64,000 nt of DNA from JBOHTO01 sp050733695 (GTDB lineage: Bacteria; Gemmatimonadota; Gemmatimonadetes; Gemmatimonadales; Gemmatimonadaceae), in NCBI GenBank assembly GCA_050733695.1, contig JBOHTO010000020.1, forward strand, positions 21,278-85,277, given 5' to 3'. Position numbers and translations under genes: made by a program. Shown piece by piece: positions 1 to 9,321 of the stretch (its first letter is position 1; each line of letters starts with the position of its first letter). A model generated the notes under the pieces. It saw only the letters and a list, made by a program, of their open reading frames with translations, ran no database searches and was not told the origin of the DNA.

Positions 1-1
1 C

Positions 2-922
2 GAGCGCCAGCAGCAGCTTCGCTACGGCGAGAACCCGGGACAGCAGGCCGCGTTTTACGTCGAGCGGTCTGCCGGCGGGCTGGCCGATCTGGTGCAGCGC
101 GGCGGCAAGGAACTCTCGTTCAACAACCTTCTCGATCTCGAAGGGGCGCTCCTCGCGACTGATCCCTTCGGCGATGAAACCTGCTGCGCGATCATCAAGC
201 ACACCACGCCCTGCGGACTCGCCGTCGGTGCGGATGCCGTGGACGCGTACAGGAAGGCACTGGCCTGCGACGCCGTCTCCGCCTTCGGCTCGGTGATCGC
301 CTTCACCGTGCCGGTCGATGAGGGGGCCGCCGAACAGGTGTCGAGCCTGTTCGTCGAATGCATAGTGGCGCCGTCGTTCACGGATCGCGCGATCGAGATA
401 CTCGGCCGCAAGAAGAACCTGCGAGTCCTCCAGGGAATGGCGCGCTGGCCGCAGGGCGCGCTCGATTTCAAGCGCGTGCGCGGCGGCATGCTGCTGCAGG
501 AGCGGACGCCGAGCATCGTCGCGGACCAGGGTTGGACCGTTGCGACGAGGCGAGCGCCGACGGCGACCGAGCGGCGCGACCTCCTGTTTGCGTGGCGCGC
601 GGTGGCCAGCGTCAAGTCGAATGCGATCGTGCTCGCGCGCGACGGGGCGACGATAGGCATCGGCGCGGGCCAGATGTCACGCGTGGATGCCGCGTTCCTT
701 GCCGTGCACAAGGCGCGCGGTGCCGGACACGACACGGCCGGCGCGGTGCTCGGCTCGGATGCTTTCTTTCCCTTTCGGGACGGCGTGGATCAGGCGGCGG
801 AGGCGGGAGTGAAGGCGATCATCCAGCCTGGTGGCTCCGTGCGGGACGCCGAGGTGACCGAGGCCGCCGACGAGCATGGCATGGCAATGATCATCACGGG
901 GCAACGGCTGTTCAGACATTGA
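2..922 (+). CDS. purH: Bifunctional AICAR transformylase/IMP cyclohydrolase, 3' part
   Basis: This is the C-terminal part of PurH, which does the last two steps of IMP synthesis (formylation of AICAR by 10-formyl-THF, then ring closure). The reading frame is open from base 2, so the N-terminal cyclohydrolase domain lies outside the window. The visible 306 residues are the AICAR transformylase domain: [13 protein letters not shown] near the start, [11 protein letters not shown], the catalytic-region KHTTPCGLA, then [10 protein letters not shown] and [12 protein letters not shown] near the end. All family landmarks are intact. The gene ends in an intergenic region holding copies of the dispersed inverted repeat, so it probably closes its transcription unit. 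Confidence 0.95.
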   Translation, partial: ERQQQLRYGENPGQQAAFYVERSAGGLADLVQRGGKELSFNNLLDLEGALLATDPFGDETCCAIIKHTTPCGLAVGADAVDAYRKALACDAVSAFGSVIAFTVPVDEGAAEQVSSLFVECIVAPSFTDRAIEILGRKKNLRVLQGMARWPQGALDFKRVRGGMLLQERTPSIVADQGWTVATRRAPTATERRDLLFAWRAVASVKSNAIVLARDGATIGIGAGQMSRVDAAFLAVHKARGAGHDTAGAVLGSDAFFPFRDGVDQAAEAGVKAIIQPGGSVRDAEVTEAADEHGMAMIITGQRLFRH

Positions 923-978
923 TGGAAGTGCAACCGCCAGCGTTCGACTCACCGTCGAAGCTGTGGCGGATCCCGAAC

Positions 979-1068
979 GCGGGAATCCATTTCCGTTTAT
1001 TCCGTCATTCCCGCAGAACCGCTGATTCATTTCGTTGAACGGCATCCTTCCCGCGAAAGCTGGAATCA
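979..1068. repeat. Dispersed inverted repeat, locus 1 (three half-units)
   Basis: Three copies or half-copies lie between purH and the convergent DoxX-like gene: GCGGGAATCCATTTCC at 979-994, CGTCATTCCCGC at 1003-1014 and CATCCTTCCCGCGAAAGCTG at about 1043-1062. They match the consensus CATTCCCGCGAAAGCGGGAA, whose arms TTCCCGC and GCGGGAA pair. Translated, such repeats give spurious PAKAGI-type peptides, here ILPAKAGI. They may act as a shared terminator or a REP-like element. Confidence 0.75.
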
Positions 1069-1100
1069 TGTCTTGCCATCTTCATCCCGTATTTCACGGA

Positions 1101-2147
1101 TCAGTCGCCGCGCGTTACTCCCGCCTTCGGCCCGTCGCCCGCAGCGGATCGCGCCCGGTGCTCCTTGTCCCTCACACCCTCGACGAACGCCCCCTGTGTC
1201 GCCGGCCGCTCCTCGCCCCAGATGAGTATCAAGGCCATCACCCCATACATCGGCAGATGGCCAACGAGCTCGCGCCATCCGAGGAACGGCAGCGTGAGAT
1301 TGAACGGAACCCAGAGGAGCAGGATCGTGAGACGCAGGAACGCGCCCGATACCAGCAGCATTCCGAAGGTGAGCTCCACCGTCCCCGCGATGAGCAGGAA
1401 CTCTGCGTTGCCGATGCTGTCGAAGCCAAGCGCCGGAAAGAAGTTGAAGTTGTGCCGCTCGAGAAAATCCAGCCCCATCGGGAGATTCCACAGTTTCTCC
1501 GTGAACGCGAGCACGACGATGCTCACGCCGGTGAGGATGCGCAGCACGGGGACGCCGTAGGGAACAAACCGCTCGAACGGGCGATGCAGGATCTTCAATG
1601 TCATGTCGAACGAGAGCGCACCTCGCCCAGTCACCAGGAGGAAGAAAGCGATCCCCAGGAAGAGGGCGTGCTCGAGCAGCAACAACGGACCGAACAGCAG
1701 CAGGCCGGCGAGCCAGACGCCAGCGAGCAGCAACGCGCCCCCTCGCGCGGCTGCACCATAGATGAAGCTCAGCGCGACAACGATCTCTCCGAGCGCGAGC
1801 ACTCCCCCCAGGATATTCCTCGGCAACCGGAGATTCGGAACGAATAGCTGCAGCTCCACTCCGCTCACGAGCAACAACACCGCCGTATGGACGCCGATCA
1901 CGAGCGGCATGTATGAGAGCAGTCGCTCGTAATCCTCCCACGCCATCCCGAGCCGCAGCGGACCCGGAACGAGATCCCTGCGGCCGCGCAGTCGCCAGGT
2001 GATCGCAGCCGCGACAGCGAGGCCGAGCGCGATGCCGATGGGAATCCAGGTCCGGGATGCTGAAGCGAGATCGAACCGGACCGGGAAGTTTCCCGACGTG
2101 AACCAGCGCTCGTGAAGCATGAGCGCGGGAGTAATGCGCGCTGTCAT
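1101..2147 (-). CDS. DoxX-like polytopic membrane protein
   Basis: A 348-residue integral membrane protein. Hydrophobic segments begin at about residue 33 (IPIGIALGLAVAAAITW) and continue (LVIGVHTAVLLLVSG, GVLALGEIVVALSFIYG, ALLLAGVWLAGLLLFGPLL, ALFLGIAFFLL, then three more near the C-terminus). The spacing, with PYGVPVLRILTGVSIVVLAFTEKLWN and AEFLLIAGTVELTFGMLL in the second half, resembles the DoxX/SURF4-like family, but longer. DoxX-family proteins are tied to redox or quinone functions; no catalytic residue is visible, so the role here is unknown. It is divergent from the DUF2723 gene across about 150 bases that should carry both promoters. The C-terminal 30 residues are charged and cytosolic in character. 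Confidence 0.6.
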   Translation of the reverse strand: MTARITPALMLHERWFTSGNFPVRFDLASASRTWIPIGIALGLAVAAAITWRLRGRRDLVPGPLRLGMAWEDYERLLSYMPLVIGVHTAVLLLVSGVELQLFVPNLRLPRNILGGVLALGEIVVALSFIYGAAARGGALLLAGVWLAGLLLFGPLLLLEHALFLGIAFFLLVTGRGALSFDMTLKILHRPFERFVPYGVPVLRILTGVSIVVLAFTEKLWNLPMGLDFLERHNFNFFPALGFDSIGNAEFLLIAGTVELTFGMLLVSGAFLRLTILLLWVPFNLTLPFLGWRELVGHLPMYGVMALILIWGEERPATQGAFVEGVRDKEHRARSAAGDGPKAGVTRGD

Positions 2148-2296
2148 TGGCGGAGTCTATCCAGAGCGACCCGCCTCGGCAAATGCGATTTCGCCGCCGG
2201 TTCGGCACTAGCCGATCGACCCACACGGGTTCATGTTTCAACCATTCCGCCCCGCCCTCCGGCGGGGCGAGTGCTGTCAGTCATCCACCCGCCGCA

Positions 2297-4582
2297 ATGC
2301 CGCCGAACTCAGCATACGAACTGGACTACCGGCCATCATACCTCGCGGCGAGCATCGCCGCGATGTTCGTCTTCCTCCTCTACATGCTCACGCTCTCCCC
2401 GTCCACGGCGATGTGGGATACGAGCGAGTATATAGCGGCCGCTTACGTTCTCGGGCTGCCGCATCCACCGGGTAACCCGTTCTTCGTCCTGATCGGACGC
2501 GTCTTTGCCGTGCTGCCGATTCCGGGGGCGAGTGTGGCGATGAAGATCAACATTCTCGCGGCGCTGAGCAGTGCGGTTTCGGCGGGAATGTGGTTTCTGG
2601 TCACCGAGCGCGTCCTCGTCTCCTGGCTGGCAAAGCGCTGGCAGCGGATCGTCGGCGGCTCGCTCGCCGCGCTCATCGGAGCGACTGCGTTCACGGTGTG
2701 GAACCAGTCGGTAGTGAACGAGAAGGTGTACACCGTCGGCCTCGTGGGGCTCGCGCTCATCTCGTGGTTCATGATACGCTGGTCGGACGATCCCGACGGG
2801 CCGAACGCGGACCGGCTTCTGATTCTGGTCGCCTTCCTCCTCGGACTCGGCTACTCGAATCACATGGCCGGATTCCTCGCCGGCCCCGCGGCGGCGGTTG
2901 CCGTCCTGCTGCGCCGCCCGCAGACGCTGCTGCGCGGGCGCCTTCTCGCCGCGATGGCGGGCGTACTGCTGCTGGGGATGACGCCCTTCCTCATCCAGCC
3001 GATCCGCGCCGCGTACTTCCCCGCCATCAACGAAGGGGAGACCACCGGTTGCGCGACCGAGATTGGCATCGACTGCACGTTCTCGCGGGAGACGCTGGAT
3101 CGCTTCCAGTACAATTTCAATCGCGGACAGTACGGCAAGCCGGACCTGCTGGATCGTCAGGCGCCCTTCTTCACCGGGCAGATCGGCATGTGGTGGCTGT
3201 ACTTCAGATGGCAGTGGCTGCGCGATGTGCACATCGAGCACCCCTTCGCGCAGACCATACTCGCGGTCGTCTTCCTCGGCCTCGGCCTGCTCGGTGCCTG
3301 GGTCCACTGGGTCCGCGACCGACGAAGTTTCTGGTACTTCGGAACGTTCATGTTCTCCGTGACGCTGCTGCTCATCTTCTACCTGAACTTCAAGTATGGA
3401 TACTCGCAGGCACCCGCGCTCGGCGACTCCGTGGAGCGTGAAGTGCGCGACCGCGACTATTTCTACCTGTTCAGCTTCTCGGCATGGAGCGTCTGGGCGG
3501 CGCTTGGCCTCATGTACGCCTGGGAGAGTATCGCGGCCATGTTTGGCGCGGATCAGGTGAAACTTGGACGCGACTTCGTGGAACAGCCGCGCACCAGGAG
3601 CTGGGCGCTCGCAGCACCCCTGCTCGGCATCGCGCTCGTCCCGCTCGTCGTCAACTGGAGCTCGGCCTCCCGGGCGGGTGAGACTTTCACCCGCGACTTC
3701 GCGCACGACCTGCTGAACTCCGTGGAGCCATACGGGATTCTGGTGACGGTGGGCGACAACGACACGTTCCCACTCTGGTACGCGCAGGAAGTGGAGGGCA
3801 TCCGGCGGGACGTGATCGTCGCCAATACGTCCCTGCTGAACACGGACTGGTACACCCGCCAGCTCATCCGCGGCCCCGTGCGCGAGTACGATCGTGAAGC
3901 AGGTCCGGAGATATACTCCGGTCGTGAGTGGGAGAAGCCCGAAGGCCCGCCGGTCGACCTCACCCTGGACGAATCCGACAGGGTTCCGCTCTACTTCCCG
4001 GTCAGCCAGCCCAGCGTCTTTCGCGAGGGGAACATCGTGGCGACGATTCCGGCGCGCACTCTCACGCGCGCCGACCTGTTCGTGCTGCAGATGATCAAGG
4101 ATTCATACGGCGAGCGTCCGGTCTACTTCAGCCGGACTTCCGGCGCGTACGGGCAGGAACTCGGCTTCGGTCCGTATCTCGTGACGCAAGGTCTCGCGCG
4201 CAAGCTCGTGCCCGACGTCCCGACACCGGGCGCCGATACCCTGATCATTCCCGGCGAAGGTTGGGTGGACGTCGACCGGACGCAGGCGCTCTGGCAGGAC
4301 GTGTTCGAGGCGCCAGAGGCGATCATCGAGCGCGGTGACTGGGTGGATCGCGCATCTGTCGGCATCCCATCGCTGTACGTGAGCACCGGCCTCATCCTCG
4401 CCGAGTCGCTGTATCGAACGGGCAAGCCGGAGGCTGCGGAGAACGCCATCGATACTGCGCGCTCGCTCGCCGAAGCGACGCGACTCGAATGGATGTTCAA
4501 TGCGTTGCCACAACCACAGGCGCCACAGGCACCCGTGGGCGACACGCCGCGCTCGCAGCAGATACCGTTGCCGACGCCGTAG
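2297..4582 (+). CDS. DUF2723 family multi-spanning membrane protein
   Basis: A 761-residue membrane protein of the DUF2723 family, common in Bacteroidota and Gemmatimonadota and related to GT-C glycosyltransferases such as protein O-mannosyltransferases. The hallmark start is present: a first TM (LAASIAAMFVFLLYMLTL), then the acidic STAMWDTSEYIAAAYVLGLPHPPGNPFF segment, where D and E in the first loop sit where GT-C enzymes hold the catalytic acid. About ten TMs follow, then from about residue 505 a soluble region (VTVGDNDTFPLWYAQEVEGI) and a C-terminal stretch with a TPR-like helix. The frame is open upstream to 2147, but MPPNSAYELDY at 2297 suits the family start and the upstream part is low in meaning. 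Substrate unknown; inference is envelope glycosylation. Confidence 0.8.
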   Translation: MPPNSAYELDYRPSYLAASIAAMFVFLLYMLTLSPSTAMWDTSEYIAAAYVLGLPHPPGNPFFVLIGRVFAVLPIPGASVAMKINILAALSSAVSAGMWFLVTERVLVSWLAKRWQRIVGGSLAALIGATAFTVWNQSVVNEKVYTVGLVGLALISWFMIRWSDDPDGPNADRLLILVAFLLGLGYSNHMAGFLAGPAAAVAVLLRRPQTLLRGRLLAAMAGVLLLGMTPFLIQPIRAAYFPAINEGETTGCATEIGIDCTFSRETLDRFQYNFNRGQYGKPDLLDRQAPFFTGQIGMWWLYFRWQWLRDVHIEHPFAQTILAVVFLGLGLLGAWVHWVRDRRSFWYFGTFMFSVTLLLIFYLNFKYGYSQAPALGDSVEREVRDRDYFYLFSFSAWSVWAALGLMYAWESIAAMFGADQVKLGRDFVEQPRTRSWALAAPLLGIALVPLVVNWSSASRAGETFTRDFAHDLLNSVEPYGILVTVGDNDTFPLWYAQEVEGIRRDVIVANTSLLNTDWYTRQLIRGPVREYDREAGPEIYSGREWEKPEGPPVDLTLDESDRVPLYFPVSQPSVFREGNIVATIPARTLTRADLFVLQMIKDSYGERPVYFSRTSGAYGQELGFGPYLVTQGLARKLVPDVPTPGADTLIIPGEGWVDVDRTQALWQDVFEAPEAIIERGDWVDRASVGIPSLYVSTGLILAESLYRTGKPEAAENAIDTARSLAEATRLEWMFNALPQPQAPQAPVGDTPRSQQIPLPTP

Positions 4583-4593
4583 GAAACGCCGAG

Positions 4594-6075
4594 TCAGCGC
4601 TCCTCGGGTCGCCCGAACATCAGCAGCAGGAATGCGCGATCTTCGGGCCGGGCGAACACGTAAACGTGATCACCTGGCTCGAGCGTCGTGTTCCCCCTGG
4701 GCGCGATAAGCTTCTGGCCGCGGATCACCAGCGTCGCGGCAGCGCCCTCCGGAAAGGGCAGATCGGCGAGCGGTACTCGGGCAACCGCGAGCACGGGATC
4801 GATGTAGAACGACATAAGCTCTCCCTCGAGCGCCTGTCGGGACTCGATCTCCAGCACGGCTGGGGGCTGCGGCACGTCGGCAGACTGCAGACCGAGCCGG
4901 CGGGTGACCCACGGCACCGTCGCGCCGGGTACGAGCGCATTGACCACGACGATGAAGAAGACTACGTCGAAGATGCGCTCCGCCCCGGCCGCTCCGGCCA
5001 GAACCGGGAACATGGCAAGTATTATCGGGACTGCGCCGCGCAGCCCCACCCATCCGACATACGCGACCTGACGCCGGTCGTAGCCGAAGGGCCCAAGACA
5101 CAGGGCGACGACAAGCGGACGCGCGACGAACGCGAGCAGCAGCGCGAGCCCGAGTCCCACCCACGCCGCGTCGATGAGCCGCGACGGAAATACGAGCAGA
5201 CCCAGAACGAGGAACATCGCGATCTGGCTGAGCCATGCGAGCGCATCGTGGACGCGGAGCAGCCCCGGTCGGTACGGCAGCGCGCCGTTGCCGAGTACCA
5301 CCGCTGCCAGATACACGGCCAGAAAGCCACTGCCGAAGAAGATCGTCGGCACGCCGAACGACAGGAACGCGAGCCCCAGCGTCATCGCCGGATACAGCCC
5401 GCCCGCGGGCAGGCGGATGCGCGTGAGCAACGCCCGCCCGCCGAGCCCGAGCGCGACTCCGAGTACTGCACCGATTCCCAGTTGAAGTGCGACGTTCACT
5501 GCCAGCGACCATCCCAGATTGCTCCCCGGCGCGAGCAGTTCGCCGGTCAATGCCATGGTGAGGATCACTGCCATCGGGTCGTTGAGACCGGACTCTACCT
5601 CGAGCGTTGTCCCGACACGCCGCTTCAGGTGCAGCCCACTCCCGCGCAGCACCGAGAAGACTGCGGCCGCGTCGGTGGAGGAGACGATCGCGCCGAGAAG
5701 GAATGCCTGCGGCCAGGGGAAGCCGAGCATATGCGCTCCCGCCGCTACGATGGCTGCGGTGGCGATGACGCCAACCGTAGCCAGCAATCCGGCAGGGCGA
5801 ATCGTCTCTCGAACGGCGGCCAGCGACGTATTGAGGCCGCCGTCGAAGAGGATCAGCACCAGCGCGACGGTGCCCAGGCGGAACGCAGCGCCGTAGTCCT
5901 CGAAGTCGATGCCGCCGATGCCCTCGGAGCCCGCCAGCATCCCGATGACGAGAAAGACGAGCGCCACGGGGACAGCAAAGCGCTCAGATGCTCGGCTGAA
6001 TATGATGCTTACGCCGAGCAGGAGCCCGAACGTGGCCAGAAGCAATGCGGTAGCGAGCGGTTCCGCCGTCGGCAT
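4594..6075 (-). CDS. CvrA/NhaP2-type potassium/proton antiporter
   Basis: A 493-residue cation/proton antiporter of the CPA1 type. Residues 1-390 hold about 12-13 TMs, with FDGGLNTSLAAVRE early and SSTDAAAVFSVLRGSGLHLKRR plus VESGLNDPMAV in the core, the Asp-containing motifs of this family. A hydrophilic C-terminal part (about 395-493) looks like a TrkA-C/RCK-C domain (VLAVARVPLADLPFPEGA, then VIRGQKLIAPRGNTTLEPGD), which in this family senses nucleotides or ions. This domain order is that of CvrA/NhaP2, which exports K+ in exchange for protons. It is convergent with the DUF2723 gene with only 11 bases between stops, too little for a separate hairpin terminator. Confidence 0.88.
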   Translation of the reverse strand: MPTAEPLATALLLATFGLLLGVSIIFSRASERFAVPVALVFLVIGMLAGSEGIGGIDFEDYGAAFRLGTVALVLILFDGGLNTSLAAVRETIRPAGLLATVGVIATAAIVAAGAHMLGFPWPQAFLLGAIVSSTDAAAVFSVLRGSGLHLKRRVGTTLEVESGLNDPMAVILTMALTGELLAPGSNLGWSLAVNVALQLGIGAVLGVALGLGGRALLTRIRLPAGGLYPAMTLGLAFLSFGVPTIFFGSGFLAVYLAAVVLGNGALPYRPGLLRVHDALAWLSQIAMFLVLGLLVFPSRLIDAAWVGLGLALLLAFVARPLVVALCLGPFGYDRRQVAYVGWVGLRGAVPIILAMFPVLAGAAGAERIFDVVFFIVVVNALVPGATVPWVTRRLGLQSADVPQPPAVLEIESRQALEGELMSFYIDPVLAVARVPLADLPFPEGAAATLVIRGQKLIAPRGNTTLEPGDHVYVFARPEDRAFLLLMFGRPEER

Positions 6076-6202
6076 CGGGGGAATATGCGCCCGTCGGTGA
6101 ACTCGACGCTACGTTCCTGAGAAGCGGCAGCGCGATGGCGCGCAGGGATCGCCAGCGCTTGCGAGTGGCGCGCTGCGTACCGATGTTACGATTGTTACGA
6201 TC

Positions 6203-6287
6203 GGAGGGCTGGCAGAACGGCTATTGCAACGGTCTTGAAAACCGTCGCGCCGAAAGGCGCTTACAGGTTCGAATCCTGTGCCCTCCG
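6203..6287 (+). tRNA. tRNA-Ser (anticodon TGA)
   Basis: An 85-base class II tRNA. The acceptor arms GGAGGGC and GCCCTCC pair fully. The anticodon stem CGGTC/ACCG encloses TTGAAAA with TGA as anticodon, a long variable arm follows (CGCGCCGAAAGGCGC region), and the T arm is CAGGTTCGAATCCTG. CCA is not encoded. The gene lies between two minus-strand genes and is transcribed on its own, running towards the MFS gene. Confidence 0.97.
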
Positions 6288-6309
6288 CTTGACCCCGCAG
6301 CCGCACGAG

Positions 6310-7476
6310 TCATCGCCCGACCGGCATACGCCGGATGGCAGCGATGCCAAAGGCGGGCCCCACCGCGAGTATCACGAATGCCCATCGCCAGCCCACCGCG
6401 GTGACGATCGGTGGAACGAGCTGGATGGTGACCATCGTGAGCAGGAATCCCAGCGATGTCTGCAGTGTGAGCGCTGTGCCGACGGCGTGCGCCGGCACGG
6501 CTCGCGTCACCAGCGTGCTGAACTGTGCGCTGTCCGCGATCACGAAGAAGCCCCATACCCACGTGAGCGGCGCCAGGAGCCAGATGCTCTCGCCGAAGAG
6601 AGCCCCGATGGCGAGTGCACACGCGCCGCTCACTGCCATCGCGCGGATCACCAGCCGTTCGTGGCCAATCCGGTCGGCAACGATGCCGCCCCAGATGCAA
6701 CCTGCACCGCCAATCGCGATCGCACCGAATGAGAGCAGTCCCACCATCTGCGCTGATGGCGCCGCCACTCCCGAGGCAGCGCGCGCAGCCGCGCTTGCAG
6801 CCATGAACGCCGCGATCCACGTCCAGAAGCTGTACAGCTCCCACATGTGACCGAGGTAGCCGCCGGTCGCCAGCCGCCATTCGCGCTCGCGGAGCACGGT
6901 GCCGACCAGTGCCCATGAAAACGGCCGGCGCGCGAACTCGTACGGCCCGTCGCGGTAGCCCGACGCCACCAGCAGCGCGGCGACGAGTGCACCTGCCGAC
7001 GCTGTGACGATCACCGCCGAGGTCGACGCTCCTTCAATGGTGCGCACAAGGTACGGCGTGGCCTTGCCCACCGTGAGCGCGCCGACGATGGTACCGATGG
7101 CAAATCCGCGCCGGGCCTGGAACCATGTCGCGATCATCTTCATGGCTGGCGGATACACGCCCGACAGAAAGACGCCAGTGGCGAAGCGCAGCACGAGCGC
7201 CGCCGCAAAGCTTCCGGCCGCGAGCATCGCCGCATTCGCCAGCGCCGCGAGGGTTGCGGCCGCGGCAAAGTACCAGCGTGACGGAAACACATCGGTCGTG
7301 TTGAGCAGCGCCGCGAGCGCGGTGCCGGCCACGAAGCCGAGCTGCACGATCGCTGTGAGCCACCCCGCCTCGAGCGGGGTGAGCGACCACCTGTCCGCGA
7401 GCTGCGGCGACACTGCGCTGGCGGTGAACCAGAGCGACATGCCGAGCAGCTCCGCCACGGAGAGCAGTGCGAGCAT
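6310..7476 (-). CDS. MFS transporter
   Basis: A 388-residue major facilitator with 12 predicted TMs in two halves. The first half has LLGMSLWFTASAVSPQLADRW and the loop 2-3 region PSRWYFAAAATLAALANA. The central loop (about 185-205, GYRDGPYEFARRPFSW) separates it from the second half, which contains IWGGIVADRIGHERLVIRAM, a motif-A-like loop. The type resembles nitrate/cyanate-like transporters (CynX/NarK side of the family), but substrate cannot be read from sequence. The start at 7476 comes after a leader that contains a copy of the dispersed repeat, so the true start is likely close to it. It ends 23 bases beyond the tRNA-Ser gene on the other strand. Confidence 0.8.
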   Translation of the reverse strand: MLALLSVAELLGMSLWFTASAVSPQLADRWSLTPLEAGWLTAIVQLGFVAGTALAALLNTTDVFPSRWYFAAAATLAALANAAMLAAGSFAAALVLRFATGVFLSGVYPPAMKMIATWFQARRGFAIGTIVGALTVGKATPYLVRTIEGASTSAVIVTASAGALVAALLVASGYRDGPYEFARRPFSWALVGTVLREREWRLATGGYLGHMWELYSFWTWIAAFMAASAAARAASGVAAPSAQMVGLLSFGAIAIGGAGCIWGGIVADRIGHERLVIRAMAVSGACALAIGALFGESIWLLAPLTWVWGFFVIADSAQFSTLVTRAVPAHAVGTALTLQTSLGFLLTMVTIQLVPPIVTAVGWRWAFVILAVGPAFGIAAIRRMPVGR

Positions 7477-7529
7477 GCGCCAGCGCGCCGGATGCGCGTC
7501 TATCGAACGATCCTCGCCGTGAGAATGAA

Positions 7530-7552
7530 CTCGCGCTTTCGCGCGAATGACA
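7530..7552. repeat. Dispersed inverted repeat, locus 2
   Basis: TCGCGCTTTCGCGCGAATGAC is, on the minus strand, GTCATTCGCGCGAAAGCGCGA, matching the consensus of the family seen also at 1003, 50289, 53152 and 63698. It lies between the divergent MFS and DUF2007-like genes. An in-frame open stretch upstream of the latter (reading RMNSRFRAND) is repeat-derived, which is one reason to place that start at 7576. Confidence 0.7.
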
Positions 7553-7575
7553 CACCTGCCATCTTGTGTTCAACC

Positions 7576-7962
7576 ATGCCCGACAGCATCGTCGTTGTCC
7601 GCACCTATTCGAACGAGATCGAGGCCCACATTGCATGTGCGGCCCTCGAAGCCAATGGTGTTCCATCGATTGTACTCCCCGATAATGCCGGAGGCATGCT
7701 GCCGATGCTCCAGTCGCTGTTCCCTGTGCGGCTCGCAGTCCGGCGCGAACACGCGGAGGAGGCAATCCGGATCCTCCAGACTCCAGACACGCACGCTGTG
7801 GATACCGAAGCCGCCGGCGACATCCGAGCGAACGACAACGACGGCGACGACGAGAACGACTGGGAAGACGACGCCCAGGCCGACACATGCGACGACGACA
7901 GCGCCGGCGGTGAAGACGAGAATCAGCGCGATCCGTGGTCGCCTCCGCCTCCCGCTCGCTAG
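7576..7962 (+). CDS. DUF2007-like putative signal-transducing protein
   Basis: A 128-residue soluble protein. Residues 1-72 (VVVRTYSNEIEAHIACAALEANGVPSIVL, then AVRREHAEEAIRIL) fit the DUF2007 fold, a small PII-like ferredoxin domain whose function is poorly known. From about residue 75 the protein becomes a very acidic, Asp/Glu-rich tail ending in a proline run, probably disordered. The start MPDSIVV at 7576 is preferred over the upstream in-frame start at 7492 because the intervening sequence is a dispersed repeat. Its stop overlaps the stop of the convergent DUF72 gene by four bases. Confidence 0.7.
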   Translation: MPDSIVVVRTYSNEIEAHIACAALEANGVPSIVLPDNAGGMLPMLQSLFPVRLAVRREHAEEAIRILQTPDTHAVDTEAAGDIRANDNDGDDENDWEDDAQADTCDDDSAGGEDENQRDPWSPPPPAR

Positions 7963-8768
7963 AACAGCGACATCTGTTCGCCCAGAAGCTCGGGATCGAT
8001 CGGCTCCTGTCCCAGCATCCGCTGCAGCTCGCGCGCGGATGCAGGACTGTGGCCCGCGAAATGATTGTTGATGTAAGCGAAGACATTCGTCCCACGCCGG
8101 GCGATCGGGAGAAGCACCGCGGCCCACGCCTCCATCTCGCGCGTGCGATCGAACTGCACGCGTGAGTAGTCCACGATGCTCCGGTCCGGTCCCATCCACC
8201 GCACGTAAAGAAAGGGCGCGGTCGGACGTGCGGCGAGCGCGAGCACCGTTTTCCGTGACATCCAGCGGCCATCGCTCAGCGCGAGGGCGATCCCGTGGTC
8301 GGCCAGGAGCGCGAGCACACCGTCGTTGATCCAGCCGCGCTGGCGGAACTCGATGGCAACCATGAGGTCGTTGGGGACGAGCGGCAGGAATCTCACCAGC
8401 GCAGGAAGTTCCTCCGGTCCGAAGTCCGGGCCGAGCTGGACGAGCACGGGACCAAGCTTGTGCCCGAGCTCACGCGCGCGATCGAAGAAGAGGGCGGTCG
8501 TCGACTCGCTGTCGAGCAACCGCTTCTCGTGCGTGATCTCCTGCGGCAGCTTGAGCGCGAAGACAAAATTGCCGGGCGTGCGATCCACCCACCCTCGAAC
8601 GATCCTTGCCGATGGGATCGCGTAGAACGTCGAGTCGATCTCGACCGTATCGAATGCACGCCCGTATACCTGAAGGAAGTCGACAGGCCGCGTACCCTCG
8701 GGATAGAACGGGCCGATCCAATCGGCGTAGTTCCAACCCTGCGTCCCGATGCGAATCTCCGCGGTCAT
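7959..8768 (-). CDS. DUF72 family protein
   Basis: A 269-residue TIM-barrel protein of the DUF72 (YecE-like) family. Visible landmarks are the N-terminal IRIGTQGWNYADWIGPFYP, VEIDSTFYAIPSARIVRGW, FVFALKLPQEITHEKRL, GPVLVQLGPDF, MVAIEFRQRGW and the C-terminal VFAYINNHFAGHSPASARELQRML. These match the usual family order and length. The biochemical activity of the family is not established. It stands alone, with the small gene at 8855 divergent from it. Confidence 0.9.
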   Translation of the reverse strand: MTAEIRIGTQGWNYADWIGPFYPEGTRPVDFLQVYGRAFDTVEIDSTFYAIPSARIVRGWVDRTPGNFVFALKLPQEITHEKRLLDSESTTALFFDRARELGHKLGPVLVQLGPDFGPEELPALVRFLPLVPNDLMVAIEFRQRGWINDGVLALLADHGIALALSDGRWMSRKTVLALAARPTAPFLYVRWMGPDRSIVDYSRVQFDRTREMEAWAAVLLPIARRGTNVFAYINNHFAGHSPASARELQRMLGQEPIDPELLGEQMSLF

Positions 8769-8854
8769 TACAGGGAATCGGAAACGAAATGTGCGGCACT
8801 GTCAAGCACGCGGCGCCGGTTGCTGCTCCACCGGCCGCCTGACAGATTTGTGGA

Positions 8855-9100
8855 ATGAAAGTCTGGCTGCTCGAAGCCGGCGGCGGGCTCCGCGAGCTCG
8901 AACCGGCCGATCCCAAGAAACCCATGAAGACGCCGTCGCGCATCGCGGTGCCCGAGTTCCACCCCGACCCCGCGGTCGAGGATTTCGCCGAGCGCATCTA
9001 CCACCGGTTCGAAATCACGAAGGACTCCAGCGTGGTGGGCTACGTCTACGCCGAACGGAAGCCATCCAGAGAGGAGCTGGCGCGTATCCTCGGCGCGTGA
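8855..9100 (+). CDS. Small soluble protein of unknown function
   Basis: An 81-residue open frame, MKVWLLEAGGGLREL at the start and REELARILGA at the end. It is charged, with no TM or signal peptide, and contains EDFAERIYHRFEITKD. Third-position GC and amino-acid make-up look coding. I do not recognise the family. It lies between the DUF72 gene and tRNA-Ser(GCT). A shifted or absent ribosome-binding site (only GTGGA nearby) keeps confidence moderate. Confidence 0.5.
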   Translation: MKVWLLEAGGGLRELEPADPKKPMKTPSRIAVPEFHPDPAVEDFAERIYHRFEITKDSSVVGYVYAERKPSREELARILGA

Positions 9101-9198
9101 TCCGATTGTTCGGGTGGACGCTCATACGAGTCGTGGTTACATTTCCCGCTCACTCGCGCACCCCTCCCCGTCTCACCGGACGGCGTGGCGTCGCCAGT

Positions 9199-9288
9199 GG
9201 AGAGGTGGCCGAGTGGCTGAAGGCGGCGGTTTGCTAAACCGTTATAGGGTTTAAAGCCCTATCGGGGGTTCGAATCCCCCCCTCTCCG
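9199..9288 (+). tRNA. tRNA-Ser (anticodon GCT)
   Basis: A 90-base class II tRNA. Acceptor arms GGAGAGG and CCTCTCC pair fully; the anticodon loop TTGCTAA has GCT; a long variable arm (TATAGGG/CCCTA) follows; the T arm is GGGGGTTCGAATCCCCC. CCA is not encoded. Its 3' end is six bases from a strong GC hairpin. Confidence 0.97.
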
Positions 9289-9293
9289 CTCCA

Positions 9294-9321
9294 CGGGCCC
9301 GCTGCTCTGCCGGCGGGCCCG
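9294..9321 (+). terminator. GC-rich hairpin after tRNA-Ser(GCT)
   Basis: CGGGCCCGC at 9294-9302 pairs perfectly with GCGGGCCCG at 9313-9321 around a 10-base loop. Only a short GTTT follows, so it is either a weak intrinsic terminator or a stable 3' boundary for tRNA processing. It separates the tRNA from gltX. Confidence 0.45.

Noticed and set aside
1035..1847. Plus-strand frame starting with ILPAKAGI
   Set aside because: Its start is the spurious peptide of the dispersed repeat and the rest is antisense to the DoxX-like gene.
4489..6120. Long plus-strand open frame across the antiporter gene
   Set aside because: It is opposite a clear CvrA-type antiporter and reads as Gln/Arg/Glu-rich low-complexity sequence.
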